Shown: in pieces, positions 25,799 to 34,646 of the stretch | How the letters are laid out: the number at the start of each line of letters is the position of its first letter | Position numbering within the stretch: the first letter of the stretch is position 1 | Origin: JABJGO01 sp963921245 | GTDB lineage: Bacteria > Pseudomonadota > Alphaproteobacteria > Rhodospirillales > Casp-alpha2 | Assembly: GCA_963921245.4 (NCBI GenBank) | Contig: CAWUEY030000001.1 | Coordinates: forward strand, 1,178,001 to 1,242,000 | Reading direction: 5' to 3' | DNA: 64,000 nt | Position numbers and translations under genes: made by a program | The notes under the pieces: model-generated | The model's input: only the letters and a program-made list of their open reading frames with translations | Told to the model about the DNA's origin: nothing | Databases searched by the model: none

Positions 25799-27649
25799 TC
25801 AGGAGCGCTCGCGTCGGCAGCAGCATGAGGCAAGGATAGGAACATCGGTACGCGCAAGAGCCAACTGCAGGCGGGTACGGTGGGCGCGGGCCTCTTCAGA
25901 TTTACCGACGCGTTCAAGGGCTTCCACATAACCATGCAGCGCCCAGACGTTTTCGGGATGTTGGCAGCATCGCGGCAACTGGTTGCTGAAACCAAGGTCC
26001 GCTTCGTAGACTTCCAGAGCCTCTTGATCTCGCGCCTGTTCCAGTAACAAAGCACCCAGGGCATGACGGGGAGGGTGCATCCAGTCCCAGGGCTCGGCGA
26101 AGTTCAAACTGTCATCACGGTAAACAGCGGTACGCAGATGGTCGAAAGCAACATCGTAATCACCTTTCCGATACGCCAGCTCTCCGTCCAGCATTGCGTG
26201 ACCGACCCGCAGTACATCCATTGCCGTGTTGTTGCCAAAAACACGGTCCGGTGAAATGCTGTTGCAGTACTCTCGAAATGATGCACGGCATTCCTCGGCT
26301 TGTTCAATGTGGTCAAGGGCAGCATGAGCGATCCCCTTGGCATAAAGCATCATGGCCGTACCCATGACCCGGAATTCAGGGTCCTCGGGCATGGGAAGGT
26401 CGATGATCTCCCGCCAGCGGCCAAAGCGAACAAGGATATGCGGCCGCGATGCGGTGTAACCCTCCAGCATTTCCTGCATGTAGGGAGACCCGCCGCGGAC
26501 GATGTCATCGCTCAACCAGGCAAGCATCGTGTCCATGGCGTCCATGGCACTTTGAAATTGGCCGAGAAACATGGCGGCATATATCTTCAGCTTCAGATCA
26601 TGACAGCAGGAAATCATGTAAAACTCAGACCGCCCTCGGCGATCAATGTATTTCTGATCGGCACAGATGGCGCGGTTGTTGGCCGCAACGGCTTCATAAT
26701 ATTGACCACACAGGACATCAATGTGAGAGCCCATGTGCAACAGATGTCCGCTATCCGGAACAACGACGCGCATGAGATCGGCGGCATAGATAGCCCGTTC
26801 CGGCGTTGGTGACATTTCCCAAACATGAATCCAGAAGTGGATGATGCCTACGTGCGGCCTCAGGTTCAGCCCTTCGTATATCTTGATGCCACGCTGAAGC
26901 ATGGCGATCGCTTCTTCCGTGCTGGCGTTAGCGGCAGGCACGCCCGCGTGAACATTCCACAATCTCCAAGGCGTCCGGTTCATCAGCGCTTCCGCTGCCA
27001 GGGCGATAACGTCCAGATTTTCGGAATGTGCTTTATAAACGGCGCGCATGGCCTCGGCATAGTCATCCGTCCATTGATCGAAGGTTCCCTGATCCACAGG
27101 GTCGGCGGTTGTCGGGTACCGTTTCGCAAGGGCCATGATCAGGGCCTTTTCAACAGCGCTGGCCGAAGTACTCAGGGTGATCGCTTTCTGGATATGCTCA
27201 TGACAGAACGCTAAGGCCTTTCGCCGCTCGTCGTCCGCAAAAAAGTCCCACGGCTTATTGTAAAAAGGGCCGCTGGCATAAGCGATGCCCCAACAGGCCA
27301 TGGCGCACGCCGGGTCTGCTGCCAGGGCGTTTTGAAAACAGCGAACGGCCTCTTCATGGTTAAACCCGTAACACCATGTCAATCCCCGATTGAACCAGGT
27401 CTGCGCCTCGTCGGAAGAGGTCGTCACGGGATATTGGTAGTCGCCAAGATTGAAGTAATGGGACAACGCGGATGAGCTCTTTGTTGTTTCGGATATCCTT
27501 ATAGATATTGGGGATACTTCGAAAATCGACCCGTGTACATCGGTTTTTATTGCATTTTCATGACAGGCAAATGGTTGTGCGAGTGGGGCTGAGGGCGGTG
27601 GAGATCGGTATGCTGATCCTGTGTCCAAACCGTCTCGCGACCCTCGCAT
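25799..27649 (-). CDS. TPR protein of the TTC38-like family
   Basis: A 616-residue protein built of helical tetratricopeptide-type repeats. The conserved part starts near residue 60 (HYFNLGDYQYPV) and includes QTWFNRGLTWCYGFNHEEAVRCF and DPACAMACWGIAYASGPFYNKPW (cores WFNRGL, GFNHEEA, AMACWGIAYA), marks of a family found in bacteria and in eukaryotic TTC38, whose function is not known. The C-terminus ends in a cysteine cluster (SCCCR). The first ~60 residues are poorly conserved and the true start may be internal. There is no signal peptide. The formyltransferase-like gene ends 40 bases upstream on the same strand. Confidence 0.8.
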   Translation of the reverse strand: MRGSRDGLDTGSAYRSPPPSAPLAQPFACHENAIKTDVHGSIFEVSPISIRISETTKSSSALSHYFNLGDYQYPVTTSSDEAQTWFNRGLTWCYGFNHEEAVRCFQNALAADPACAMACWGIAYASGPFYNKPWDFFADDERRKALAFCHEHIQKAITLSTSASAVEKALIMALAKRYPTTADPVDQGTFDQWTDDYAEAMRAVYKAHSENLDVIALAAEALMNRTPWRLWNVHAGVPAANASTEEAIAMLQRGIKIYEGLNLRPHVGIIHFWIHVWEMSPTPERAIYAADLMRVVVPDSGHLLHMGSHIDVLCGQYYEAVAANNRAICADQKYIDRRGRSEFYMISCCHDLKLKIYAAMFLGQFQSAMDAMDTMLAWLSDDIVRGGSPYMQEMLEGYTASRPHILVRFGRWREIIDLPMPEDPEFRVMGTAMMLYAKGIAHAALDHIEQAEECRASFREYCNSISPDRVFGNNTAMDVLRVGHAMLDGELAYRKGDYDVAFDHLRTAVYRDDSLNFAEPWDWMHPPRHALGALLLEQARDQEALEVYEADLGFSNQLPRCCQHPENVWALHGYVEALERVGKSEEARAHRTRLQLALARTDVPILASCCCRRERS

Positions 27650-27688
27650 CCGTGTGGCGCGGAGGCCGGGGCCCGGTCAATGAGAGTG

Positions 27689-28336
27689 TCAGACGGAATT
27701 ATCTCGCCAATGGGCCGCTAGATCACCAAACGCCCGTCGCCTGTTCTCGCGTTCCTGCGCATCAAGTTCAGGCATTTCGTCAAATCGACTGAACGCTCTG
27801 GCCGCCGCTAACGTGCGTGGCATTCCGGTCCACGGCGTACCGGTGAGCGGAAGATCGGCCGCCCTCACGGCCAGATGCGATGCCAGCGTGTAGAACAAGG
27901 CGCACAATTGCGAAAACGCTTCGGTTTGAACCGCCGCCACCGAATCATCCGGTGCGATGGGAAAGGACCGCGTAGCGACAATAGCCCCGGTATCCACGGA
28001 TTTTGCCAGTTCATGGACTGTCGCGCCGAACGTTTCGGCCCCGTCATACACCGCGAAGTTGGCACAGCACGATCCGGGATAGGCGGGTGGACCGGGATGA
28101 AAGTTGTAACCCGCGACCGGCATGGCCCTGATCACAGCTTCCGGAACGACCACATTGGTGCTGAAGGTGATAACGCGCCAAACGCCGCCATCGCACAAGT
28201 CCCGCTCAAAGGCTGCCATCAGCGCCTCGCGGGTCGCGGCGTGGCGAATGGTCAGGGCGGAATTGTGCTCCAGAAGGGCCTCTGACATATGCCCGGCTTC
28301 GGTTTCACCCGTGACAAGAAGGATGCTGTCGATCAT
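27689..28336 (-). CDS. Formyltransferase-fold protein, substrate unknown
   Basis: A 215-residue protein with the N-terminal formyltransferase fold. The catalytic triad of the family can be placed at N78, H80 (GYNFHPGPPAYPG) and D115 (SVDTGAIVATRSFPI). The loop reads HPG, not the HPS of PurN and Fmt. There is no C-terminal Fmt tRNA-binding domain, only a short charged end (RENRRRAFGDLAAHW). Members of this group act on amino-sugars, amino acids or hydroxamates; I cannot choose. It lies 40 bases upstream of the TPR gene. Confidence 0.7.
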   Translation of the reverse strand: MIDSILLVTGETEAGHMSEALLEHNSALTIRHAATREALMAAFERDLCDGGVWRVITFSTNVVVPEAVIRAMPVAGYNFHPGPPAYPGSCCANFAVYDGAETFGATVHELAKSVDTGAIVATRSFPIAPDDSVAAVQTEAFSQLCALFYTLASHLAVRAADLPLTGTPWTGMPRTLAAARAFSRFDEMPELDAQERENRRRAFGDLAAHWRDNSV

Positions 28337-28569
28337 GTCAGAAACCTAGCACAAGGAAGGCCGGCGACCAGTAGATATCCCATGGCACTATGAAAACCGT
28401 GAAACCTGGCTTCCGGAATCCCGTTGAATGTGCGCCTGTGACGTTTTGCCCTCTCTCGGGCCTGCAAGCCACCCCTGCCCGGCACCTGGGGTCGTACGCG
28501 CGGGCCCCTGATCTTCAATCAGCCAGCCCCTCCGGCAAAGTGATCAGACGATCTGAATAACCGGTTCGA

Positions 28570-28800
28570 TCAATCCGTGTACCATGTGTCGTCCAGGTCG
28601 GGCGGATAACGGCCCAGAAATTCATCCTACGCCTGAAATGCCGCCGATCCGTTGAATGCGCTTGGGGTAGCTCTTGATCATCTCTTCGGTAAGTGTCAGG
28701 TACTGGTTCACCTCTTGCGGCAGGCCGCCAAGACTGTAGGTGTTGACCAGGCCATACGCAGTGCCTCGGCCCGGTTCTCCGGCACGCCCGAACCTGCTTG
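28570..28800 (-). pseudogene. Frameshifted gene remnant, origin not recognised
   Basis: Directly after the O-methyltransferase stop, the minus strand reads as protein-like pieces in shifting frames: GVPENRAEALR, then YGLVNTYSLGGLPQEVNQ and LTLTEEMIKSYPKRIQRIGG, then after another shift and a stop DEFLGRYPPDLDDTWYTD ending at 28570. The pieces join into a plausible C-terminus of a lost gene with at least two frameshifts. I do not recognise the family. The remaining 28337-28569 holds nothing I can support. Confidence 0.4.
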
Positions 28801-29463
28801 TCAGAGCTTTCTGGCGAGGGTTAACCCATCGCCAATAGGGATGAGGGACAGGCCAACCCTATTGTCAGTGTGCAAGCGGGTGTTGATGGCCCGGATGGCA
28901 CGTGTATCGGGTTCGGTGTCCGCTGGGTCGGCAACCGCGCCGCTCCACAGAACGTTGTCGATGGCGATCAATCCACCGGTCCGGACCAGCGCCATCCCGC
29001 GCTCGAAATACTCTTCGTAATTGATCTTGTCGGCGTCGATGAACATGATGTCAAAGTCGCCTGCTTGACCCTCATCCAGCAGCATATCCAGGGTTTCCGT
29101 GGCATGTCCCAGATGTAGGGTAATCCGGTCATCGACCCCGGCCTCCGCCCAGTAACGTTTGGCGATGTTGGTGAAATCCTCGCTGATATCACAGCAGATC
29201 AGTTCCGCGCCCGCGCCCATGGCGAGCGCCATGGCCAGTGAGCTGTAACCGGTAAAGGTGCCGACTTCGATGTATTTTGTGGCACCCATGAGGTCCGAGA
29301 TCATGCTCATGAACTGTCCCTGTTCCGGTGATATCTGCATTTCGGCCAACGGGTGGTTGGCGGTTTCTTCGCGCAGGCGGGCCAGAATGTCGGCTTCGCG
29401 CAAGGACACCGAAAGCATGTATTCATAAAGCGTATCGGTCATGGTGATGGTCTGGTTAGACAT
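28801..29463 (-). CDS. SAM-dependent O-methyltransferase (caffeoyl-CoA type family 3)
   Basis: A 220-residue class I methyltransferase. It shows the family's EQGQFMSMISDLMGATKYIEVGTFTGYSSLAMA region (core YIEVGTFTGYSS for SAM binding, about 76-87), CCDISEDF for the ribose, FDIMFIDADKINYEEYFE with the metal aspartates, and DNVLWSGAV. These are hallmarks of Mg-dependent catechol-type O-methyltransferases. The bacterial substrate is unknown. It precedes a wrecked gene and the formyltransferase-like gene on the same strand, and is divergent from pepA. Confidence 0.88.
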   Translation of the reverse strand: MSNQTITMTDTLYEYMLSVSLREADILARLREETANHPLAEMQISPEQGQFMSMISDLMGATKYIEVGTFTGYSSLAMALAMGAGAELICCDISEDFTNIAKRYWAEAGVDDRITLHLGHATETLDMLLDEGQAGDFDIMFIDADKINYEEYFERGMALVRTGGLIAIDNVLWSGAVADPADTEPDTRAIRAINTRLHTDNRVGLSLIPIGDGLTLARKL

Positions 29464-29655
29464 GTCGGGTGAAATCCTTTTTTGTATTCAGAGGGTGTTG
29501 ATTGTTGATGTGCGGAAATGCTGGCGAAACTGGGCCTGAAATGCAACTTATCCTTCCCTTTGCGGGTGGGTGCAGTAGAGTAGCGCTGATTAGAAACATG
29601 GATTCACCCCGTCCGGGTTTGCAGGCCGGGATCAAGCTTTGAAGGACAGACAGAT

Positions 29656-31152
29656 ATGAAGATTTCTTTTGCTCATTCCGCCCTACCGCAAACCGGTATT
29701 GTTTGTGTCGGGGTTCTGAAAGGGAACCGTCTGACGGAATCAGCGAAAACCCTGGACAAAGCCCTGAAAGGTGCCATCAAGCGTGCGGTTGGTGTCGGCC
29801 GGTTTGGCGGCAAAGCGGGCCAGTCTGTCAAAATCCCGGCACCGGCGGGGACGAAGCTGGATGCAGTTCTGGCTGTGGGACTGGGTGAAGCCAAGGAATT
29901 CGACGCGTTGGCTGCACAAAAAACCGGCGGGCGGATTTATGCTGCTGTCGCCAGTTCCGGTTCCAGGTCTGTTGCCATCGGCGTTGATCACATGCGCGGC
30001 TGTAAACTCAGCAGCGCACAGATGGCCGCCGAAATGGCTTTCGGCGCGCGGTTGCGCAGCTACCGGTTCGACAAGTACCACACCAAAAAAACCAAGGAGA
30101 GTCTGCCCAGCATTCGCACGCTGTCGCTGCGGTGCCCGGATGCCCGCGGCGCACGCAAGGCTTTTGCAGCACTCGACAAAGTTGCCGACGGGGTGTTTTT
30201 CACCCGTGACCTGGTCAGCGAACCGGCCAACATCCTGTATCCGGAGACTCTCGCCAAGGAAGCCCGCAAGCTCTCCAAGCTGGGCATCAAGGTGGAAGTT
30301 CTCAACGAAGCCCGGATGAAGAAGTTGGGCATGGGGGCCTTGCTGGGCGTGGGCCAAGGCTCTGCCCGTCCGCCGTGTATGGTGATCATGCGATGGCAGG
30401 GTGCGGCTCGAAAATCGGATCAGCCCATTGCCTTTATCGGCAAGGGTGTGACCTTCGATACCGGCGGTATCTCTCTCAAGCCTGCGGGTGGTATGGAAGA
30501 CATGAAATGGGATATGGGTGGCTCTGGCGTGGTCATCGGCCTGATGAAAGCGCTAGCCGGTCGGAAAGCTAGGGTTAATGCTGTGGGCATCGTCGGGCTG
30601 GTCGAAAATATGCCGGGCAGCAACGCCCAGCGTCCGGGTGACGTGGTTACCTCCATGTCAGGTCAGACCATCGAAGTCCTGAATACCGATGCGGAAGGGC
30701 GGTTGGTGCTGTGCGACGCGTTGCATTACTGCAAAACCCGCTTCAAGCCTAGGTTCATGGTCGATCTGGCAACCCTGACCGGTGCGATCATCATCGCGCT
30801 TGGCACGGGTCGGGCGGGGCTTTTTTCCAACAACGATGATCTCGCCAACAATATTCTGGCCGCCGGGGACACTGTGGACGAACCCATCTGGCGGATGCCG
30901 CTGGGCGAAGACTACGACAAGATGCTGAAATCAGACATTGCCGATATGGCGAATATCTCCGGTGGTCGCTCGGCGGGCAGTATCACCGCGGCTCAGTTCT
31001 TGCAACGGTTTGTCGGCGACACGCCCTGGGCGCACATGGATATCGCCGGTGTTACCTGGTCCAAGAAAGATACACCCACCGTGCCCAAAGGCGGTACTGG
31101 ATACGGTGTGCGATTGCTGGACCGTATGATTGCCGATAAATACGAAGGGTGA
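29656..31152 (+). CDS. pepA: Leucyl aminopeptidase (M17)
   Basis: Cytosolic hexameric aminopeptidase with two metal ions. The 498-residue protein has an N-terminal macro-like domain (about 1-170) and the catalytic domain with GKGVTFDTGGISLKP (metal lysine and aspartate), the signature NTDAEGRLVLCDAL (about 336-349), and the C-terminal DIAGVTW. In many relatives pepA lies next to lptF-lptG; here it is separated from lptG by about 7.8 kb and points the other way. holC follows after 18 bases. Confidence 0.96.
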   Translation: MKISFAHSALPQTGIVCVGVLKGNRLTESAKTLDKALKGAIKRAVGVGRFGGKAGQSVKIPAPAGTKLDAVLAVGLGEAKEFDALAAQKTGGRIYAAVASSGSRSVAIGVDHMRGCKLSSAQMAAEMAFGARLRSYRFDKYHTKKTKESLPSIRTLSLRCPDARGARKAFAALDKVADGVFFTRDLVSEPANILYPETLAKEARKLSKLGIKVEVLNEARMKKLGMGALLGVGQGSARPPCMVIMRWQGAARKSDQPIAFIGKGVTFDTGGISLKPAGGMEDMKWDMGGSGVVIGLMKALAGRKARVNAVGIVGLVENMPGSNAQRPGDVVTSMSGQTIEVLNTDAEGRLVLCDALHYCKTRFKPRFMVDLATLTGAIIIALGTGRAGLFSNNDDLANNILAAGDTVDEPIWRMPLGEDYDKMLKSDIADMANISGGRSAGSITAAQFLQRFVGDTPWAHMDIAGVTWSKKDTPTVPKGGTGYGVRLLDRMIADKYEG

Positions 31153-31170
31153 TGAGACCGCGATCCGCCT

Positions 31171-31620
31171 GTGACCAATATTGCCTTTTACCATCTGCAA
31201 CGCTCAACCCTGGAACAGGCGCTGCCCAAACTGCTGGAGAAGACCTTGGACGGGGACAACCGGGCTTTGGTCGTGACGGGCTCGGAGGCGCGTTCCGAAT
31301 TCCTCAACGGTTTGCTCTGGACCTATGATCAGGATTCCTGGCTGCCGCACGGTTCGATCCGGGACGAACATGCGGAACGCCAACCGGTCCTGATCAGTGA
31401 GTCACCCGAAAATGTCAATCAGGCCGGGTATCTGTTTCTGACAGACGGGTGTACGCATCCCGATCCGGGGGCGTTCGAGCGCTGCTTCGACTTGTTCGAC
31501 GGGCGGGATGACGAAGCCGTGAAACAGGCACGGGATCGCTGGAAACAGTATCTTGCCGACGGTCATGAGCTGACGTATTGGCAGCAAAACGAGCAGGGTC
31601 GCTGGGAACAGAAGAACTGA
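31171..31620 (+). CDS. holC: DNA polymerase III subunit chi
   Basis: Chi links the clamp loader to single-strand-binding protein. The 149-residue protein starts IAFYHLQRSTLEQALPKLLEK and has LWTYDQDSWLPHGS, RQPVLISE and LFLTDG in the family order; the family DGRDD segment is present before the last helix. The start is GTG at 31171. It is joined to pepA (18-base gap) and rnd (16-base gap), the usual alphaproteobacterial pepA-holC order. Confidence 0.9.
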   Translation: MTNIAFYHLQRSTLEQALPKLLEKTLDGDNRALVVTGSEARSEFLNGLLWTYDQDSWLPHGSIRDEHAERQPVLISESPENVNQAGYLFLTDGCTHPDPGAFERCFDLFDGRDDEAVKQARDRWKQYLADGHELTYWQQNEQGRWEQKN

Positions 31621-31636
31621 TGGCGGACATTTACCT

Positions 31637-32869
31637 ATGAGTGCCGGTTGCCGTGACAGCCTGCCCGATAAGGCACAGATCATCACCACCGATGAGGCGC
31701 TTTCCGCCTTTTGTGCCCGCTGCGCCCGTGCGCCCTATGTCACCGTGGATACGGAGTTCATGCGGGAGGCGACCTACTGGCCTATCCTGTGTCTGGTGCA
31801 GGTTGCCGCGGGCGGCGCGCCTGAGCCCGGTGAGACGGAGCAGCAGATGTCGGCGGCTATTGATCCGATCCAAAATCCGTCCCTCAGTCTACAGCCTCTG
31901 TTTGATCTGTTTGCCAATCCTTCCGTGATCAAGGTGTTTCATGCCGCCCGCCAGGATTTGGAGATTTTCCATCATCTTTCGGGCCGTCTGCCGTCACCAC
32001 TTGTGGATACGCAGGTGGTCGCCATGGCGTGCGGGTTTGGCGACTCCGTGGGGTATGAAAACCTGCTGAGAAGCCTGACGGGTGCCCGTGTCGACAAGGG
32101 AACCCGGTTTACCGACTGGTCGCATCGCCCGCTTAACAAGCGTCAGATTGACTATGCATTGGCCGACGTTGTGTACCTGCGACCGGCCTATGAAAAACTG
32201 ATGGCGAAGCTGGAAGAACAGGGACGGGAAGGCTGGATCGAAGACGGGATGCAATCCCTGCTGGATGAGCGGATCTATAGTCCCGATCCACGCGAAACCT
32301 ACAAGCGCATCAAAACCCGAAACGCGAAACCCCGTACGCTCGCAATCTTGCGTGAACTTGCAGCCTGGCGAGAGATTGAGGCTCGTAACCGGAATCAGCC
32401 GCGCAATCGAATTTTGCGCGACGAGATGCTGTTGGAAATTGCTCACCAGCGCCCGGAAAACGTTGCAGACCTGTCCAGAACCCGGGGGCTGGGAAAGAAG
32501 CTGGCAGCGGGTAAAGGCGGTGCGGCTATCCTGGCGGCCGTCAAAACCGGCAATGACCTGCCCATTGATCAGTGCCCGAAGCCGCAGGAACGCAGCAAGC
32601 TGCCCGGTGGGACCGAAGCGACCGTGGACTTATTGAAGGTCATGCTGAAACGCAAGTGTGAGGAGCACAGTGTTGCGCAGAAACTGCTCGCTTCCATAGA
32701 CGATCTGGAACAGATCGCGGCCTATGGTGACAAGGCGGAGGTTAGCGCGTTGTCAGGCTGGCGGCGTGAACTGTTTGGCGAGGATGCTTTGCGGTTGTGG
32801 CGGGGAGAGTGCGCCCTTGGCGTCAAATCCTGTCGCATCGTGGTCTACCCCGTTTCACCGGAGACCTGA
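31637..32869 (+). CDS. rnd: Ribonuclease D
   Basis: 3'-5' exoribonuclease for tRNA maturation. The 410-residue protein has the DEDDy motifs in order: VTVDTEFMRE (metal D and E), FHAARQDLEIFHH, LVDTQV, and YALADVVYLRP with the catalytic tyrosine. An HRDC domain follows (about 235-310: LAILRELAAWREIEARNRNQPRN type, core LAAWREIEAR). It converges on hdaA with a 7-base gap. The ATG at 31637 follows the holC stop by 16 bases. Confidence 0.94.
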   Translation: MSAGCRDSLPDKAQIITTDEALSAFCARCARAPYVTVDTEFMREATYWPILCLVQVAAGGAPEPGETEQQMSAAIDPIQNPSLSLQPLFDLFANPSVIKVFHAARQDLEIFHHLSGRLPSPLVDTQVVAMACGFGDSVGYENLLRSLTGARVDKGTRFTDWSHRPLNKRQIDYALADVVYLRPAYEKLMAKLEEQGREGWIEDGMQSLLDERIYSPDPRETYKRIKTRNAKPRTLAILRELAAWREIEARNRNQPRNRILRDEMLLEIAHQRPENVADLSRTRGLGKKLAAGKGGAAILAAVKTGNDLPIDQCPKPQERSKLPGGTEATVDLLKVMLKRKCEEHSVAQKLLASIDDLEQIAAYGDKAEVSALSGWRRELFGEDALRLWRGECALGVKSCRIVVYPVSPET

Positions 32870-32876
32870 GCGGGCC

Positions 32877-33554
32877 TTATGTCGCCTGCAGGACCTTGCT
32901 GACAAGCGGCACCGTGATCCGGCGCTGTTCCGAAAGAGAGGCACGATCAATGGCGGCGACAAGGTCGTGCGCTGCCCTGAACGAGCGCTCCATTCGGGGC
33001 AGCAGAAAACGAATAACGTCTGCATCAATTTGCAATTGCCGATCATAAAATTGTTTTAGCAGAACGGCTGACAACAGGGTTTCATCCGGGTTTTCGATAC
33101 CGACCTGTGGCAATGCGTTTAAACGCGATGCCAGGTCCGGCAGCTTGAGATCCCATTTGGCGGGCGGTTGGGAAGACAGCATCAGCATACTCCCTTTGGT
33201 CTCAACCAGCACATTCAACAGATGAAAAAGATACTCCTCACCGGCATGTCGGACGACTGTTTCCGCGTCATCGATTAACAGAGCCGGGTGTTCATTCACC
33301 TGTTGCCGGGCGGCGGTTTCCGAGAGGCTTTTGGCATTTACAAGGTGTGCGCCGCTTAAGGCCTGAAACACATGAGCCAGGTGCGTTTTGCCGCAACCCG
33401 ATGGGCCATGGACGCAAACCGCATGGGATGGCCAGTTCGGCCAGAGATCCACCAGCTTGATAGCGGCTTCGTTGGCAGGGGCGACGAGAAAATCCTCACC
33501 GCTCAGGGACGCTCTCTGTGGCAGTTCAAGCGGTAGTTGCTTAAGGTTGCTCAC
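32877..33554 (-). CDS. hdaA: HdaA-type DnaA regulatory inactivator
   Basis: AAA+ protein related to DnaA that, with the sliding clamp, stimulates DnaA-ATP hydrolysis after initiation. The 225-residue protein has a clamp-binding motif at the extreme N-terminus (QLPLEL, 6-11), Walker A (GPSGCGKTH, about 50-58), Walker B (ALLIDDAE), and the sensor/arginine-finger region DLASRLN, and lacks the DnaA DNA-binding domain. It overlaps the upstream PerM-family gene by 4 bases (ATGA), an arrangement conserved in alphaproteobacteria. Confidence 0.9.
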   Translation of the reverse strand: MSNLKQLPLELPQRASLSGEDFLVAPANEAAIKLVDLWPNWPSHAVCVHGPSGCGKTHLAHVFQALSGAHLVNAKSLSETAARQQVNEHPALLIDDAETVVRHAGEEYLFHLLNVLVETKGSMLMLSSQPPAKWDLKLPDLASRLNALPQVGIENPDETLLSAVLLKQFYDRQLQIDADVIRFLLPRMERSFRAAHDLVAAIDRASLSEQRRITVPLVSKVLQAT

Positions 33555-34621
33555 GTATCATCGTTCCTTTCGCCGGTGTAGAGTGCGCTTTCGAGGTAGC
33601 AACCCGCAGAGAAGCGGATCAGGACACCGATAATGGCCGCGACCGGCACGGCCAGCAATACGCCCGTAAACCCGAATAGCGTACCGCCAGCCATGAGTGC
33701 GAATATGATCCAGAGATCGTGCAGACCAACCCGGTTGCCCACCAGACGCGGGGTCAACACGTAGCTTTCCATGAACTGTCCGAGCAGGAACACGCCAGCA
33801 ATAATCAGTACCGGGCCGACGGCCCCGAACTGGGCAATACCAACCCCGACCCCGACGGCAATCCCTGTCATGGCACCGATATAGGGGACGAAGGAAATCA
33901 GGCCCGCGCCCACACCGATGAGCAATCCGGCTTCCAGCCCAACGACGGAAAGCGCGATGGCGTAGTACACCCCCAGTATCAGGCATACGGTTGCCTGCCC
34001 GCGAACGAACCCGGAGATCGTTTGATCCATCAGCATCAACTGTGCGCGAATGGTCGGGGCATGTTTTCGCGGCAGAAGGTGGTTAAGCCGGGCAACGATG
34101 TTGTCCCACTCCAGCAGCATGTAAAACGAAACGATGGGGGTAACAACAAGGAGTGACAGCAACGCGAAAAGCCTGGAGCCGCCACTCAGGATTTTAGTGA
34201 CAAACGTCTTTGCCCAACCGATCAAGGGAGACGATATGCTTTTCGCCGCCGATCCGGCCTGACTCATGGCATCGGGCGGCAGAACCCCCTCAATATACAC
34301 CCGGAGCGAATAAATCTGTTCTTCAACAAGTTGGACAAGAGCTGGAATGCGCGCAGCGATGGCAATCACCTGATTTTGAAGCACCGGCACCAGAAGCATA
34401 AGCCCCAGAACCACAAGGGCGAAAAAACAAATGGAAATAATCAGTGTTGCCAGCAACCGAGACAGGCCTTTTTCTTCTAGTTTATCGGCAACAGGGTCAA
34501 GAAAATAGGCAACCGCCATACCCAGGACGAAGGGTAACAGGATGTCGCTTAAAAGATGCAAAACAATGCCCAGTGCGAGAGCACCGAGACTCCAGAAAAT
34601 CATATGTTGTGTGCGACTCAT
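33551..34621 (-). CDS. AI-2E/PerM-family membrane transporter
   Basis: A 356-residue polytopic membrane protein of the AI-2E exporter/PerM family. TM segments are seen at about 8-25, 28-45, 60-85, 150-175, then a group of four from about 210 to 330 (GVYYAIALSVVGLEAGLLIGVGAGLISFVPYIG region, with the family core LISFVPYIG). The start is ATG 34621 (MSRTQHMIFW); frames open further upstream run into the next gene. The substrate is unknown. It is coupled to hdaA by a 4-base overlap and follows the DUF2066 gene by 25 bases. Confidence 0.88.
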   Translation of the reverse strand: MSRTQHMIFWSLGALALGIVLHLLSDILLPFVLGMAVAYFLDPVADKLEEKGLSRLLATLIISICFFALVVLGLMLLVPVLQNQVIAIAARIPALVQLVEEQIYSLRVYIEGVLPPDAMSQAGSAAKSISSPLIGWAKTFVTKILSGGSRLFALLSLLVVTPIVSFYMLLEWDNIVARLNHLLPRKHAPTIRAQLMLMDQTISGFVRGQATVCLILGVYYAIALSVVGLEAGLLIGVGAGLISFVPYIGAMTGIAVGVGVGIAQFGAVGPVLIIAGVFLLGQFMESYVLTPRLVGNRVGLHDLWIIFALMAGGTLFGFTGVLLAVPVAAIIGVLIRFSAGCYLESALYTGERNDDT

Positions 34622-34646
34622 GTACTGTAACCGTTCAGCGGACGTA

